Assembly (NCBI GenBank): GCA_038740345.1
Contig: JAVYMA010000011.1
Location: 1 to 62,195, forward strand
DNA: 62,195 nucleotides
Direction of reading: 5' to 3'
Source of the DNA: Methanomassiliicoccales archaeon
GTDB taxonomy: Archaea; Thermoplasmatota; Thermoplasmata; Methanomassiliicoccales; UBA472
Shown here: one piece after another, positions 47,494 to 56,534 of the stretch
How the letters are laid out: each line of letters begins with the position of its first letter
How positions within the stretch are numbered: position 1 is the stretch's first letter
Notes under the pieces: generated by a model
The model's database searches: none
Told to the model about the DNA's origin: nothing
What the model saw: only the letters and a program-made list of their open reading frames with translations
Program-made: the position numbers and the translations under genes

Positions 47494-47610
47494 TGAGAGA
47501 CAGGCGGCTCCTTCTCCGCTTTCTATACGCCTCGATTCAACTACAGAGCTCAGCGCCTCGTGCACAACACAAAGCGGTTGTGCGGAGCAATGGTGAGAGG
47601 TCGTCTCTAA
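47494..47610 (+). ncRNA. Candidate structured small RNA with its own TATA box
   Basis: A TATA box at 47465-47473 places initiation at about 47494. The first bases after that (AGAGAC 47496-47501) pair with GTCTCT at 47603-47608, closing a domain of about 113 bases. Inside are a 7-bp hairpin, GCACAAC 47562-47568 with GTTGTGC 47577-47583, and either GCGG/CCGC (47504-47519) or AGGCG/CGCCT (47502-47532). The agreement of the predicted start with the closing stem supports a real transcript. No known RNA family is recognised and the opposite strand is possible. Confidence 0.35.
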
Positions 47611-47627
47611 GGTGATTGGACCGGAGG

Positions 47628-48833
47628 CTAAGGCTCGATAAGCCTCTTTACCTCCTCCACATCAGCCTTAGCTCTGAGCACTTCTCCTGCATGCTTGATG
47701 ACTGTATCAGGGTCTTTGAGCAGGTTTCCAGTGCATACACAGACCACTCTCTCCTCCCTAGAGATCAGTCCTTCATGACGCAACCTGATCACCCCTGCTA
47801 TCGAGGCCGCCGAGGCTGGCTCTACCCCGATGCCTTCTTTTTTGCCCAGGAGCTTTTGGGCTTGGATTATCTCTTCATCAGTCACGTCCGTGGCTATGCC
47901 GCCGCTTTCATAAATGGCCGTGAGTGCTTTCTTCCCTGAGGCGGGATTGCCTATGCGGATGGCAGTGGCTAAGGTCTCAGGCTGCTCCACGGCCATGAAA
48001 TCGCGTTTGCCAGCGCGGAAGGCCTGAGCTATAGGATTGGAACCCACGGCCTGCACACCTATGAGCCTGGGCATCTTGTCAATCCATCCTAGCTCCATCC
48101 ACTCCCTCAAGCCTTTATATATCGCCCAGATGTTGGCAGCATTCCCCACAGGCACCACGATATCATCTGGCACATCAAAGTCCAACTGATCGATTATCTC
48201 GAAGGCCAGGGTCTTTTGGCCTTCGGGCCTGAAGGGATTTATGGAGTTAAGAAGGTATAAATGGCCCCTATGCGCCAGCTCCCTGACCACATTGAGCGCT
48301 TCGTCGAAGTTGCCCTCCACCGATATGACTTTAGCGCCATAGAACATGGCCTGCGCCAATTTTCCCAATGCCACCTTGCCTGAGGGTAAGAGAACCACGC
48401 ACCCCAATCCAGCCTTGGCAGCATAGGCTGCAAGTGAGGCCGAGGTGTTGCCAGTGGAGGCGCATCCAACCGTCCGGCATCCGAGCTGCAGGGCTTTGGT
48501 GACTCCTACCGTCATCCCTCTATCTTTGAAGGAGCCCGTGGGATTAGCGCCTTCGTACTTTACTCTAAGGCTGCGTATGTCGACCTCCTTGGCCAGGGCG
48601 AGGCAGTCGTAGAGCGGCGTCCCTCCCTCTTGGATGGACACCGCCATTGCCTCTGGGACGGGTAGGAAGGGGGCATACCTCCACACTCCCAGTGGACGGC
48701 TCCTCAATCTCTCGCATCTCAGCTCCCTGAGCGCTTCCATATCCCATTCCACATTCAGCAGACCGCCGCACCTGGGACAGGAGTCAAGCCTTTCATCCTC
48801 TACCTCAAGGCTACAGTCGAAGCACCGGACCAT
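47628..48833 (-). CDS. thrC: Threonine synthase
   Basis: A PLP-dependent enzyme of about 400 residues that converts O-phosphohomoserine to threonine. The N-terminus has a zinc ribbon (MVRCFDCSLEVEDERLDSC with a later CPRCGG), then NPTGSFKDRGMTVGV, where the Lys holds the PLP. SINPFRPEGQKTLAFEI and ASTGNTSASLAAYAAKAG are standard family blocks. The open frame reaches 48884, but ATG 48833 begins the zinc ribbon, and a GGAGG lies 11 bases upstream, just before the thrB stop. The pair thrB-thrC makes threonine from homoserine. Confidence 0.95.
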   Translation of the reverse strand: MVRCFDCSLEVEDERLDSCPRCGGLLNVEWDMEALRELRCERLRSRPLGVWRYAPFLPVPEAMAVSIQEGGTPLYDCLALAKEVDIRSLRVKYEGANPTGSFKDRGMTVGVTKALQLGCRTVGCASTGNTSASLAAYAAKAGLGCVVLLPSGKVALGKLAQAMFYGAKVISVEGNFDEALNVVRELAHRGHLYLLNSINPFRPEGQKTLAFEIIDQLDFDVPDDIVVPVGNAANIWAIYKGLREWMELGWIDKMPRLIGVQAVGSNPIAQAFRAGKRDFMAVEQPETLATAIRIGNPASGKKALTAIYESGGIATDVTDEEIIQAQKLLGKKEGIGVEPASAASIAGVIRLRHEGLISREERVVCVCTGNLLKDPDTVIKHAGEVLRAKADVEEVKRLIEP

Positions 48834-48838
48834 GTATT

Positions 48839-49780
48839 TCAATTCCTCCACCTCCTGCTTCCTCGGCCCCAGGTGGTCACCCATGTACTACACCCTATCC
48901 CCTTCTGCAGATATACCTCTCTAACGGCCCGTGCTATGGCCTCGCCATTGACCTCCTCTCTATCGAAGAATGAGGCCACGCAGGGTCCTGAGCCTCCCAG
49001 GAATGAGGCTTTCGCCCCCGCTCTCAAGGCGGCTTCCTCAGCCTCTTTCAGATATGGGACCAAAGGGGCTCTAGCCGGCTCGACCACCTTGTCTCGCAGG
49101 CTACGCGCGATGAGTTCCATATCCCTCATGGCCATGCCCACGGCCAGGGCGGATGCATGGCCCACCTGAAAGACCATGCTCTTTAAGGGCACGCTCTGAG
49201 GCACCTTCTCCCTGGCCTCCTTGGTTGGGACCTGGACGTCGGGCAGAGCGGCGACGATTCCCAAGGACGATGGGGGTTTGACCCTGATGACATCTAAAGG
49301 CTCATACGAGCGGACTATGGTGAATCCACCCAGTAAAGAAGGAGCCACGTTATCCGCATGGAAGCTGCCCGATGAGGCTTCCTCGCCGCAGGCGGCGCAG
49401 GCTATCAACTGAATATCGCTTAACGGTTCTTGCAGGAGCAGATTGACGGCGTATGCCCCTCCGGCCGCGGAAGCCCCCGATGAGCCCATGCCACTGCAGG
49501 GCCTCACTCCCTTTCTTATCACCAGGTCCACCCCGAAATCGGCTCCAGCCGTCTCTAGCACTCTGGCGGCTGCCACGGCCGCGGTGTTGCGCTTGGGATC
49601 GAGTGTGACTGGCCGACCGGTAGCCCATTCCACCTTTCGTACCCTGACTCCTTTATCCTTGCGCTTCTCTGCCGTCACTAAATCGAAAGGCTCTTTCAAG
49701 GCTAGCCCGAAAACGTCGAAGCCTGGTCCCACGTTGGCGATGCTAGCGGGCGCCATAACCGTTACCTTTTCCATGGGCAT
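48839..49780 (-). CDS. thrB: Homoserine kinase
   Basis: A 313-residue GHMP-family kinase that phosphorylates homoserine in threonine biosynthesis. The N-terminal VMAPASIANVGPGFDVFGLAL and the ATP-binding loop PCSGMGSSGASAAGGAYAV are characteristic, and FLGGSGPCVASFFD is the third GHMP motif. Two ATG codons lie at 49780 and 49774; the second (MEKVTVMAPAS) matches related proteins well. It is directly followed by thrC, with five bases between the stop and the preferred thrC start. It is divergent from the Cgi121 gene. Confidence 0.94.
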   Translation of the reverse strand: MPMEKVTVMAPASIANVGPGFDVFGLALKEPFDLVTAEKRKDKGVRVRKVEWATGRPVTLDPKRNTAAVAAARVLETAGADFGVDLVIRKGVRPCSGMGSSGASAAGGAYAVNLLLQEPLSDIQLIACAACGEEASSGSFHADNVAPSLLGGFTIVRSYEPLDVIRVKPPSSLGIVAALPDVQVPTKEAREKVPQSVPLKSMVFQVGHASALAVGMAMRDMELIARSLRDKVVEPARAPLVPYLKEAEEAALRAGAKASFLGGSGPCVASFFDREEVNGEAIARAVREVYLQKGIGCSTWVTTWGRGSRRWRN

Positions 49781-49906
49781 GCTGGCCTATCTCCCTCTGC
49801 TGTGGCGCCTCAGACAACGGTCGGCTCTGATAAACCTTTCGTCATCATGCGCAACTGAGATTACTGGCAAGCATCAAATATACGCTTGTCCATGCCTCGA
49901 GGCGAT

Positions 49907-50395
49907 ATGAGCGATTACACTGTCATAGGCGCTCGGATAGAGTCTGGTACCACCTCCGAGATCCTTTCTCGCCTGCGCTCATTCCCTTTAGGAAGAGTAT
50001 TGGCGTTGGATGCAAACATGGTATGCGGAAAGGAGCATCTGGACACGGCTATTGAGCATGCATTCCGCGCTTTTAGGCAAAATGCCAATTGTGCCAATGA
50101 CCTATTGATGGAGATCATGCTTTATGCCTCTGGCGAGAGGCAGATATCCAAAGCGCAAGAGAAGATGTCCCTGAAGGAAGGAGGCGCAGAGATCGCCTTG
50201 GTGGTGATAGGCGCAGACCCCTTGGAGGTAGTCAGGATGTTAAAGTTAAGGAGAGATGATGAAGTGCTGCTATGTGACGAGACCAAACTCAAGCGCTTTG
50301 GCATCTCCCCTAAAGAGATAGGGGCTGTGCCTCGTGACAAGGCGCTTGACCTGGTGCTGGAGAAGGTGGCCTTCGTAGATGTACTGAAACATTGA
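49907..50395 (+). CDS. cgi121: KEOPS complex subunit Cgi121
   Basis: A protein of about 162 residues. KEOPS makes the t6A modification of ANN-decoding tRNAs, and Cgi121 binds the tRNA 3-prime end and joins the Bud32 kinase. The protein has ALDANMVCGKEHLDTAIEHA, LLMEIMLYASGERQIS and the later VVIGADPLEVVRML, the order usual for Cgi121. The open frame begins at TTG 49886; ATG 49907 has GAGG four bases upstream and gives MSDYTVIGARI. The other KEOPS genes are not in the window. Confidence 0.9.
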   Translation: MSDYTVIGARIESGTTSEILSRLRSFPLGRVLALDANMVCGKEHLDTAIEHAFRAFRQNANCANDLLMEIMLYASGERQISKAQEKMSLKEGGAEIALVVIGADPLEVVRMLKLRRDDEVLLCDETKLKRFGISPKEIGAVPRDKALDLVLEKVAFVDVLKH

Positions 50396-50518
50396 GGCTA
50401 GGGCTTGGATATTGAAGAGAGAAATCAGGACCAAAGACTTATGTCATTGTTGCTGGATATTCTTCGGTTCAGCGATGGTCAAGAGGATGGAATGCCTGCG
50501 ATTCGGAGCTGAGGGTCA

Positions 50519-53500
50519 TTGAGCGGGGATCTCCTGAAGCAGATCCAGCTCACTAGACAGCTGGAGCAGAAGACGAAAGAGGCGGCAAAGAACCGCAAGG
50601 AAGCTGAGGAGCGCCTGGCCGAGGCCGAGAGAGCGGTAGCTTCGCTGAAATCCTACGATACCCGCTCTGTAGCGGTTGAGAAAACCTTGGAGGAGGCCAA
50701 CCAGTCCTTCCAACAGAAGGACTACAAGATGACTCTCTCGCTGGCAGAGAGATGCATAAAGGGGGTAGAAGAGGCAAAGAAGGATAAGATAGCATCCATC
50801 ATCAACTCCTCTGAAACGCTGCTGGCTCTATTCGAGGATAAGCGCAAAGGGGAAGAGGTGAGCGGTTCACTCCGCACCGCAAAAGATCTGCTTGGACAGG
50901 GGAAATTAGAAGAGGCTTTGGCCCGGGCCAGAGAGTCATGGGATGCGAGTGAGCGCTTGGCTAACTCCCTTCTGGCGGACATGTTCTCCACCGCCCAATC
51001 ACAGGTGCTCATAGCTGAGCGCCTTAAGCTGGACATGAGTGGACAAAGGCAGATGCTGGCTCACGCGCGACAATGCCTGGATGCCAATGACTTCGGGGGG
51101 TGTGTGGCTCAATTACGCAACTGCATGAGCATGACCGCTACCGCTTTGCAAAATCACCTCGCATCCAGGATGGAGGCCATGGCCAGTGCCGAGCAACAAG
51201 CCCTTCAATTGGGAGTGGATTTCTCCAGGCCGCGAGAGACTCTGGCAAAAACTAAAGCATATGCTGAGAAAGGGGATTTTGAGCACGCCTTCAGCACCTT
51301 AGGCATCGCGGAGAGCGAGGTGCGGTCCTTGATCTCCAATGGGTTGCTGAATCGCTTCGAGCAGCTGAAGGAACGGGCGGAAACCTTGAGAGCGATGGGA
51401 ATGGAGGTCGAGCAGCTGCTGGGTATCATTTCCCAGGGAAGGGAGATGGCCCTCAATGATAGGAATGCCGAAGGGCTGGAGTGGTGGAATGCCGCGGAAA
51501 AGCTGGCCCGTTCCATGGAAACGGAGAAACTGGTGGAGCTCGTCTCTCGTCTGCGCGGGCGCCTGCTTATAGCCAAGAGGACGAATTCGAATCTGACCGA
51601 GGTATTGGATGCCTTGGCTAAGGCCCGCAGCACTCTAAATCAGGGTGATTTTCGCTCTGCCGTATCTCAGGTGCAAAAGGCCGAGGAAAAGTTGGAGAAA
51701 TTGCTTGAAGGATATCGCGAGATGGAGTCAGAGCTGACCCGCACCAGGTCCCTGATGACCGCTGCCATCGATCTCAGGTTAAATATAACTGAGGCCAAGA
51801 GCAAGGTGGATTCCTCGCGCCTATCAGCCTTGAGGAGAGATTTCTCCTCTGCCATAAAACAGCTGAAAGAAGCGCAGGAGATAATCCATCAGGCCATACA
51901 GGCTCATATCGGCCAGGATATAATGAAGGCTGAGATGCGGGTGACCTCTGCCCTCAAGATAGGAGCTGAGGTGTCGGAGGAATCGGCCTTGCTCGAAGAC
52001 ATCATCGCACGCGCCAAAGCCGGGCGCTATGCAGGCCTTCGGGAAGAGTTGGATGAGTGCATGCAAAAGGTGGAGGCCAAGATGCGGGTCGTAGCGGAGA
52101 GAACGGTCAGCGAAGCCCGCAGCCTGCTCGAGACATATGAAGGACCGATAGACATAACCCCGCACCGCAGGTCCCTTCAGATGGCCGCTGAGGCATTGAA
52201 AGAGGGACAGGCATTACGCGCCTATGAGCTGGCCAACAGCGCGATGGCTATGGTGAAGAGGGACGAGAACGATGCTTTGCAGAGGAGGCTTGATGAGGCC
52301 AGGCACCTGCTATCCATAACCAAGGATATGGGATGCGAGAGCTCGACGCTAAATGATAAGCTACAAAGGGCCGAGGAATTGCGAAACGGCGGGAAGGTGG
52401 GGGAGGGGTTGCGGCTGGCGGCTGAGGTAGTGCAGTTCGCCCGTAGCATCGTCAAGGATGAGGTCACGCGTCAGCTGGCTCAAATAACCAGGGGGATAAG
52501 CTCTGCAAGAAGGAACGGCATAGAAGTGCTACCCGCGGAGCGTCTGGCGGAGGAGTCTTCTCGGGCCCTCATCAGCGGGGACCTGCTCAAAGGCTATTCC
52601 CTCATGAAGGAAGCTTCCTCGACCTTGGAACGGTTGAAGGCGGTACACGCCCGCATTTATGAGCGCATCGTGGAAATTGGGAGCCTGCTGAAAGTGGCTG
52701 AGGCTCACCAACTAGATGCCACCTCGCATATGGAGATGCTGACCAAGGCCAAGAAGCTATTCGAGGCAGGAAGGTATGAGGAAGCCTTACCGGCGATAGC
52801 CAAGACCTTCGTGGAGACGGAGAAGTTGGTCGCGCCTTTCCTCGCTCCCCAGAAAGCTCAAGAAGCTCAGGGCATCATCGATATCGCAAAGCGGCTGGGT
52901 TATGAGATGTCAGCTCCCCAAAAGCGCCTGGAACAGGCCAAAAAGATGATCGAGCGACAGGAGTACGCCCAGGCTATGATATCCGTGCGAGAGGTGGAGA
53001 AGACGGTCAACTCGGTACTCAGCAAAGGCCTAGAGAGGGAGCTGAATGACATTAAAGAAAAGCTGTTGAAGACTCAGTCCACGGGAACGGATGTCAGTGG
53101 CCCGCTATTGATGACGAATAAAGCAGAATCCCTGATGAGAGAGGGAAGGCTGCAAGATGCGCTTCGGGCCTTGGAGCTGGCCAAGGGTGAATTGGACCAG
53201 GGATTGATCATCAGCAAGAAGGCGGAGATGGCCATTCAAAAGGCTCAGGCCCTCATAGATGAGGCGAAGTCACTGGGGGTATCGGTAGAAGCTGCAGCTG
53301 ACTTGCTGCGTCAGGCCTTCAACTACCAGAAGCTGGGACGCCAAGGCATCGCCCATGAGCTGGCCAAGAAGGCAGGAGATCAAGCGGCGGCAGGAGCGGC
53401 AGAGGCTCTGCGCAAACGAATTGGAGAAGCGGAGGAGAAATACCAGCTAAAAGGCCTGCAAGGTGTCGATCTAGAAGCCCTCCTACGCAATAGAGAGGAG

Positions 53501-54844
53501 ATGGAAAAGAGGATTGAGGCGCAAAGGATAAGCGAGGCCGCAGCGCAAGTGACCATGTTGGAGAAGGAGCTAGAGAGGCTTTTACTGCAGAAGGAGGCTG
53601 CGGCGCAGGCTTTGCACCTGGCCGGGGATAATCTCAGCAGAGCTAGAGAGAAGGGGCTTAAGCTAGAAGAAGAGGAGCGAACCTTTTCCCTCGCCCAGCA
53701 GCGCTTTGCAGAGGGAGCCTTTAAGGAAGCTCAAACCCTGGCGAGGAAATGCGGGGAGGAGGTAAAGACAAAGGAGGACGTTTATTGCAGAAGAATGACT
53801 GAGCTGAAAGCCCTGGAAGAAGAGCTAGCGCGATTGGAGGGAGAGCATGCGTTCCCCCATCTTAGGGCTTTGACGGAGGAGGCGAGGAAAAGCCTGGAGG
53901 CCATGGACTTCGAGGCCGCTAGCCTTCACCTGCACCGAGGGAGGCAAGCGATCAGCGAAGCGCTCGAAGCGATAAAGGCGGAGAGGCTCAGGAGCTTGGA
54001 GAACCTGTGCATGGTGGCGGAGGACCTCATGCTCAACCGCAATTCCATCCCTAAGGCAGTCAAGGATGTGCTGCAGCTGCGCGGCTCAGGCGGCTCCCTT
54101 GACCCGGAGAAGTTGAGAGAAGCACTGCAGGCCATGAACGAGGTCATGCTCAAAAAACTGTCCGCGAGGATCGAAGCGGTGCAGGAGAGCATTGAAGAGG
54201 CGCGGGCCCAAGGCGTCGATGTCACCGCCTCCTCGGAGCTCTTGACCAAGGCTTCTAGCATGCTTTCCGAGAACAAATGGAAAGGTGCGGCCAATTGCAT
54301 ACTGGAAGCAGAGCGCGCCATAGGGGTCCAGGTTGAGGAGCAGCGTCGATACGTAGAAACCCGCATGAAAGTGGAAGCGCGAGTGGAGAACGCTCGACGC
54401 AACGGTCTGGACATGGCTGAGGTCGTAGCCCTATACCGTCAAGCGGAAAGCGTCAGAGCGAAGGACCATGCTTTGGCCATGGAGCTCATGGATAAGGCGC
54501 TGGCGCTGGCCGAGAAGGAGGCGGAGGAGTTCCTTCCTGACATCGAGGTCTCCCTCCACTTCCATGAGCCGCTGCGGGCGGGCGAATGGTCCAAAGCTGT
54601 GCTGGAGCTGAGCAACCAAGCCAAGGCCATGGCCCGCGAGGTGGAAATACATATCGGTGGGGATATGGAGATGCGAGGATTCTCTGCCCTACCCAAATTG
54701 AGAGGGGGGGAAAGGGTACGAATTGAGGTGGAGGTGCGCCCCTCCGTGGCGGGAAAAGCTCGCGTGGACTTAAGCCTGGAGTGTCGGCCCGTGCTCTCCA
54801 ATGACAAGGTAGGGTATGACACCGAGTTCGAGGTCGAGGTTTAA
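50519..54844 (+). CDS. 1441-residue helical-repeat protein with C-terminal Ig-like domain
   Basis: A giant soluble, strongly charged protein that I cannot assign. Residues of about 15-1330 consist of roughly twenty imperfect alpha-helical repeats of about 70 residues, each containing a G-D/E-F/Y-x-x-A-hydrophobic pattern such as KGDFEHAFSTLGIAESEV, QGDFRSAVSQVQKAEEKL or EGRLQDALRALELAKGEL. This is like TPR or coiled-coil solenoids. The last 110 residues (PDIEVSLHFHEPLRAGEWSK to the end) form a beta-rich domain resembling CARDB/NEW3-type Ig folds. The start is TTG 50519, just after an in-frame TGA; no ATG exists for about 70 codons. No signal peptide or membrane segment is seen. Confidence 0.8.
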   Translation: MSGDLLKQIQLTRQLEQKTKEAAKNRKEAEERLAEAERAVASLKSYDTRSVAVEKTLEEANQSFQQKDYKMTLSLAERCIKGVEEAKKDKIASIINSSETLLALFEDKRKGEEVSGSLRTAKDLLGQGKLEEALARARESWDASERLANSLLADMFSTAQSQVLIAERLKLDMSGQRQMLAHARQCLDANDFGGCVAQLRNCMSMTATALQNHLASRMEAMASAEQQALQLGVDFSRPRETLAKTKAYAEKGDFEHAFSTLGIAESEVRSLISNGLLNRFEQLKERAETLRAMGMEVEQLLGIISQGREMALNDRNAEGLEWWNAAEKLARSMETEKLVELVSRLRGRLLIAKRTNSNLTEVLDALAKARSTLNQGDFRSAVSQVQKAEEKLEKLLEGYREMESELTRTRSLMTAAIDLRLNITEAKSKVDSSRLSALRRDFSSAIKQLKEAQEIIHQAIQAHIGQDIMKAEMRVTSALKIGAEVSEESALLEDIIARAKAGRYAGLREELDECMQKVEAKMRVVAERTVSEARSLLETYEGPIDITPHRRSLQMAAEALKEGQALRAYELANSAMAMVKRDENDALQRRLDEARHLLSITKDMGCESSTLNDKLQRAEELRNGGKVGEGLRLAAEVVQFARSIVKDEVTRQLAQITRGISSARRNGIEVLPAERLAEESSRALISGDLLKGYSLMKEASSTLERLKAVHARIYERIVEIGSLLKVAEAHQLDATSHMEMLTKAKKLFEAGRYEEALPAIAKTFVETEKLVAPFLAPQKAQEAQGIIDIAKRLGYEMSAPQKRLEQAKKMIERQEYAQAMISVREVEKTVNSVLSKGLERELNDIKEKLLKTQSTGTDVSGPLLMTNKAESLMREGRLQDALRALELAKGELDQGLIISKKAEMAIQKAQALIDEAKSLGVSVEAAADLLRQAFNYQKLGRQGIAHELAKKAGDQAAAGAAEALRKRIGEAEEKYQLKGLQGVDLEALLRNREEMEKRIEAQRISEAAAQVTMLEKELERLLLQKEAAAQALHLAGDNLSRAREKGLKLEEEERTFSLAQQRFAEGAFKEAQTLARKCGEEVKTKEDVYCRRMTELKALEEELARLEGEHAFPHLRALTEEARKSLEAMDFEAASLHLHRGRQAISEALEAIKAERLRSLENLCMVAEDLMLNRNSIPKAVKDVLQLRGSGGSLDPEKLREALQAMNEVMLKKLSARIEAVQESIEEARAQGVDVTASSELLTKASSMLSENKWKGAANCILEAERAIGVQVEEQRRYVETRMKVEARVENARRNGLDMAEVVALYRQAESVRAKDHALAMELMDKALALAEKEAEEFLPDIEVSLHFHEPLRAGEWSKAVLELSNQAKAMAREVEIHIGGDMEMRGFSALPKLRGGERVRIEVEVRPSVAGKARVDLSLECRPVLSNDKVGYDTEFEVEV

Positions 54845-56380
54845 TTAGGCGCGATGGAAATGGCTGACCTTCTGAACCTCGTGTATCAATGAACCGTCCA
54901 GGATCTTTCTCCTTATCCTCTCGATATCCTGCGACAAGGGCCTGTCCTCTTCTAACGCCGGCACCTCAGAGCGTATGAGATTATATGCTGCGGCTACGCC
55001 CCTGCCAGGTGCGAACTTGGCGAACTCTAGTCCTTGGGCGGCGCACAGCAGCTCGATGGCGATTATGCGCTCCGTATTATGCACCATGTCCATGAGCCTC
55101 AGGGCACCTACCGCTCCCATGGAATTGTAGTCCTCTTGATTGGCCGAGGTAGGCAGGGAATCAGCGCTAGAGGGGAAGCATCTGCCTTTGGATTCGGAAA
55201 CCAGGGAAGCGGCGGTGTACTGAGCTATCATCATCCCCGAACCCAAGCCCTTCTCCTTAGTGAGAAAGTGCGGCAGGTGGGAAAGCTTACCGTCCACAAG
55301 CCGGGCGATACGGCGCTCGGCAAAAGCGCCGATGACGTGCACCGCCAAGGCCATGTGGTCTATGGGAAGGGCTATGGGCATGCCATGGAAATTGCCTCCT
55401 GACACTATTTCCCCATCCTCCATGACCAAGGGGTTATCGTTAGCGCTGTTCATCTCCACTTCTATGGCGCGCTTGGCATATAGTAGCGCATCGAGGCAGG
55501 CTCCTAGGACTTGTGGGGCGCACCTTAGAGTGTAGGCGTCCTGCACCTCATGAGGCACGTGAGCGTGCGATTTGAGTATCTCGCTGCCCTCTAGCAGAGA
55601 GCGCATATTGGAGGCTACGAAGCTCGCCCCAAAGTGGGGCCTGGCCTGGAAAAGGCGGGGATCGAAGGAGCGCGCCGTCCCCTTCAGCGCTTCCAGGCTC
55701 ATGCAAGCCGCCACCTGCGCCGCATCCAGGGCGCGAAGGGCCCGGGCGAGAGAGAGTCCTGCCAAAGCGGTCATCATCTGCGTCCCGTTGATGAGCGCCA
55801 GGCCCTCTTTGGCCTCCAGGCATATAGGAAGGAGGCCAGCGGCTCTTAGTGCATCCTCCCCTCTTACCCTCTTCCCCTGATAAAAGGCCTCCCCTTCCCC
55901 TATCATCACCAAGGCGATGTGCGCCAAAGGAGCGAGATCCCCACTCGAGCCCACGGACCCTTTAGCCGGGACGACAGGATGCACTCTGGCATTAAGCATA
56001 TCGAGCAGGAGACGAACCACTTCCAGCCGGATGCCTGAATGCCCTGTGGCGAAGGCATTGGCGCGAAGCAGCATCATGCCCCTCACCACCTCTTCTGGCA
56101 ATGGGTCGCCCACTCCGCAGGCCGAGCTGCGCACTAGGTTGATCTGCAGTCGCGCTATATCCGCTTCAGGTATGAGGACGTTGCGCAGCTCGCCCACCCC
56201 AGTATTGAGTCCGTAGACGACCCGACCGCGCTCTAAGACCTTTTTTACCATCTTGCGCGATTCGATTATGCGCTTTTCCGTCTCCTTGTCCATGAAAGCC
56301 TGGGCTGCTCCTTTGGCCACAGCCTCAAGGTCCTCTATGCATAGGCTCTTCCCATCCACCTGCACCCTCATCCACCACAC
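54845..56380 (-). CDS. hutH: Histidine ammonia-lyase family protein
   Basis: A 511-residue MIO-type lyase that removes ammonia from histidine to give urocanate. VYGLNTGVGELRNV, the MIO segment KGSVGSSGDLAPLAH, NGTQMMTALAGLSLARAL, NDNPLVMEDGEIVSGGNFHG and SADSLPTSANQEDYNSMG are typical. The cofactor triad here reads Ser-Ser-Gly (145-147) in place of the usual Ala-Ser-Gly. The frame opens at GTG 56380; ATG 56371 is a good alternative. Other hut genes are absent from the window. Upstream lies a TATA box and a 7-bp palindrome. It converges with the giant helical protein with adjoining stops. Confidence 0.92.
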   Translation of the reverse strand: MWWMRVQVDGKSLCIEDLEAVAKGAAQAFMDKETEKRIIESRKMVKKVLERGRVVYGLNTGVGELRNVLIPEADIARLQINLVRSSACGVGDPLPEEVVRGMMLLRANAFATGHSGIRLEVVRLLLDMLNARVHPVVPAKGSVGSSGDLAPLAHIALVMIGEGEAFYQGKRVRGEDALRAAGLLPICLEAKEGLALINGTQMMTALAGLSLARALRALDAAQVAACMSLEALKGTARSFDPRLFQARPHFGASFVASNMRSLLEGSEILKSHAHVPHEVQDAYTLRCAPQVLGACLDALLYAKRAIEVEMNSANDNPLVMEDGEIVSGGNFHGMPIALPIDHMALAVHVIGAFAERRIARLVDGKLSHLPHFLTKEKGLGSGMMIAQYTAASLVSESKGRCFPSSADSLPTSANQEDYNSMGAVGALRLMDMVHNTERIIAIELLCAAQGLEFAKFAPGRGVAAAYNLIRSEVPALEEDRPLSQDIERIRRKILDGSLIHEVQKVSHFHRA

Positions 56381-56427
56381 CCAGATGAAGTATGCGAAGC
56401 CAGGCTAGAAAATATTGTTGGTTACCG

Positions 56428-56456
56428 CTATATAGAAGCCTGGAAGCTATTCCAGG
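56428..56456 (-). promoter_or_regulatory. TATA box with abutting palindrome, hutH promoter
   Basis: On the minus strand a CTATATAG element (56428-56435) lies about 50 bases before the hutH GTG start. Just upstream, 56439-56456 is a perfect inverted repeat of 7-bp arms (CCTGGAA and TTCCAGG) with a 4-base spacer. The position at the BRE edge suits a repressor or activator site. It might instead be the end of the preceding DUF35 operon. Confidence 0.45.
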
Positions 56457-56534
56457 AGACGAGGTTTTTAGCTGCAGCAGAGCTTCGCCATCAATTCCTC
56501 TCAGGCTGACGACTTCTTAGTCTCCTCAGGATAC

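Noticed and set aside
47380-47496. A 38-codon ORF ahead of the candidate RNA
   Set aside because: It has no ribosome-binding site, spans the TATA box and shows no domain.
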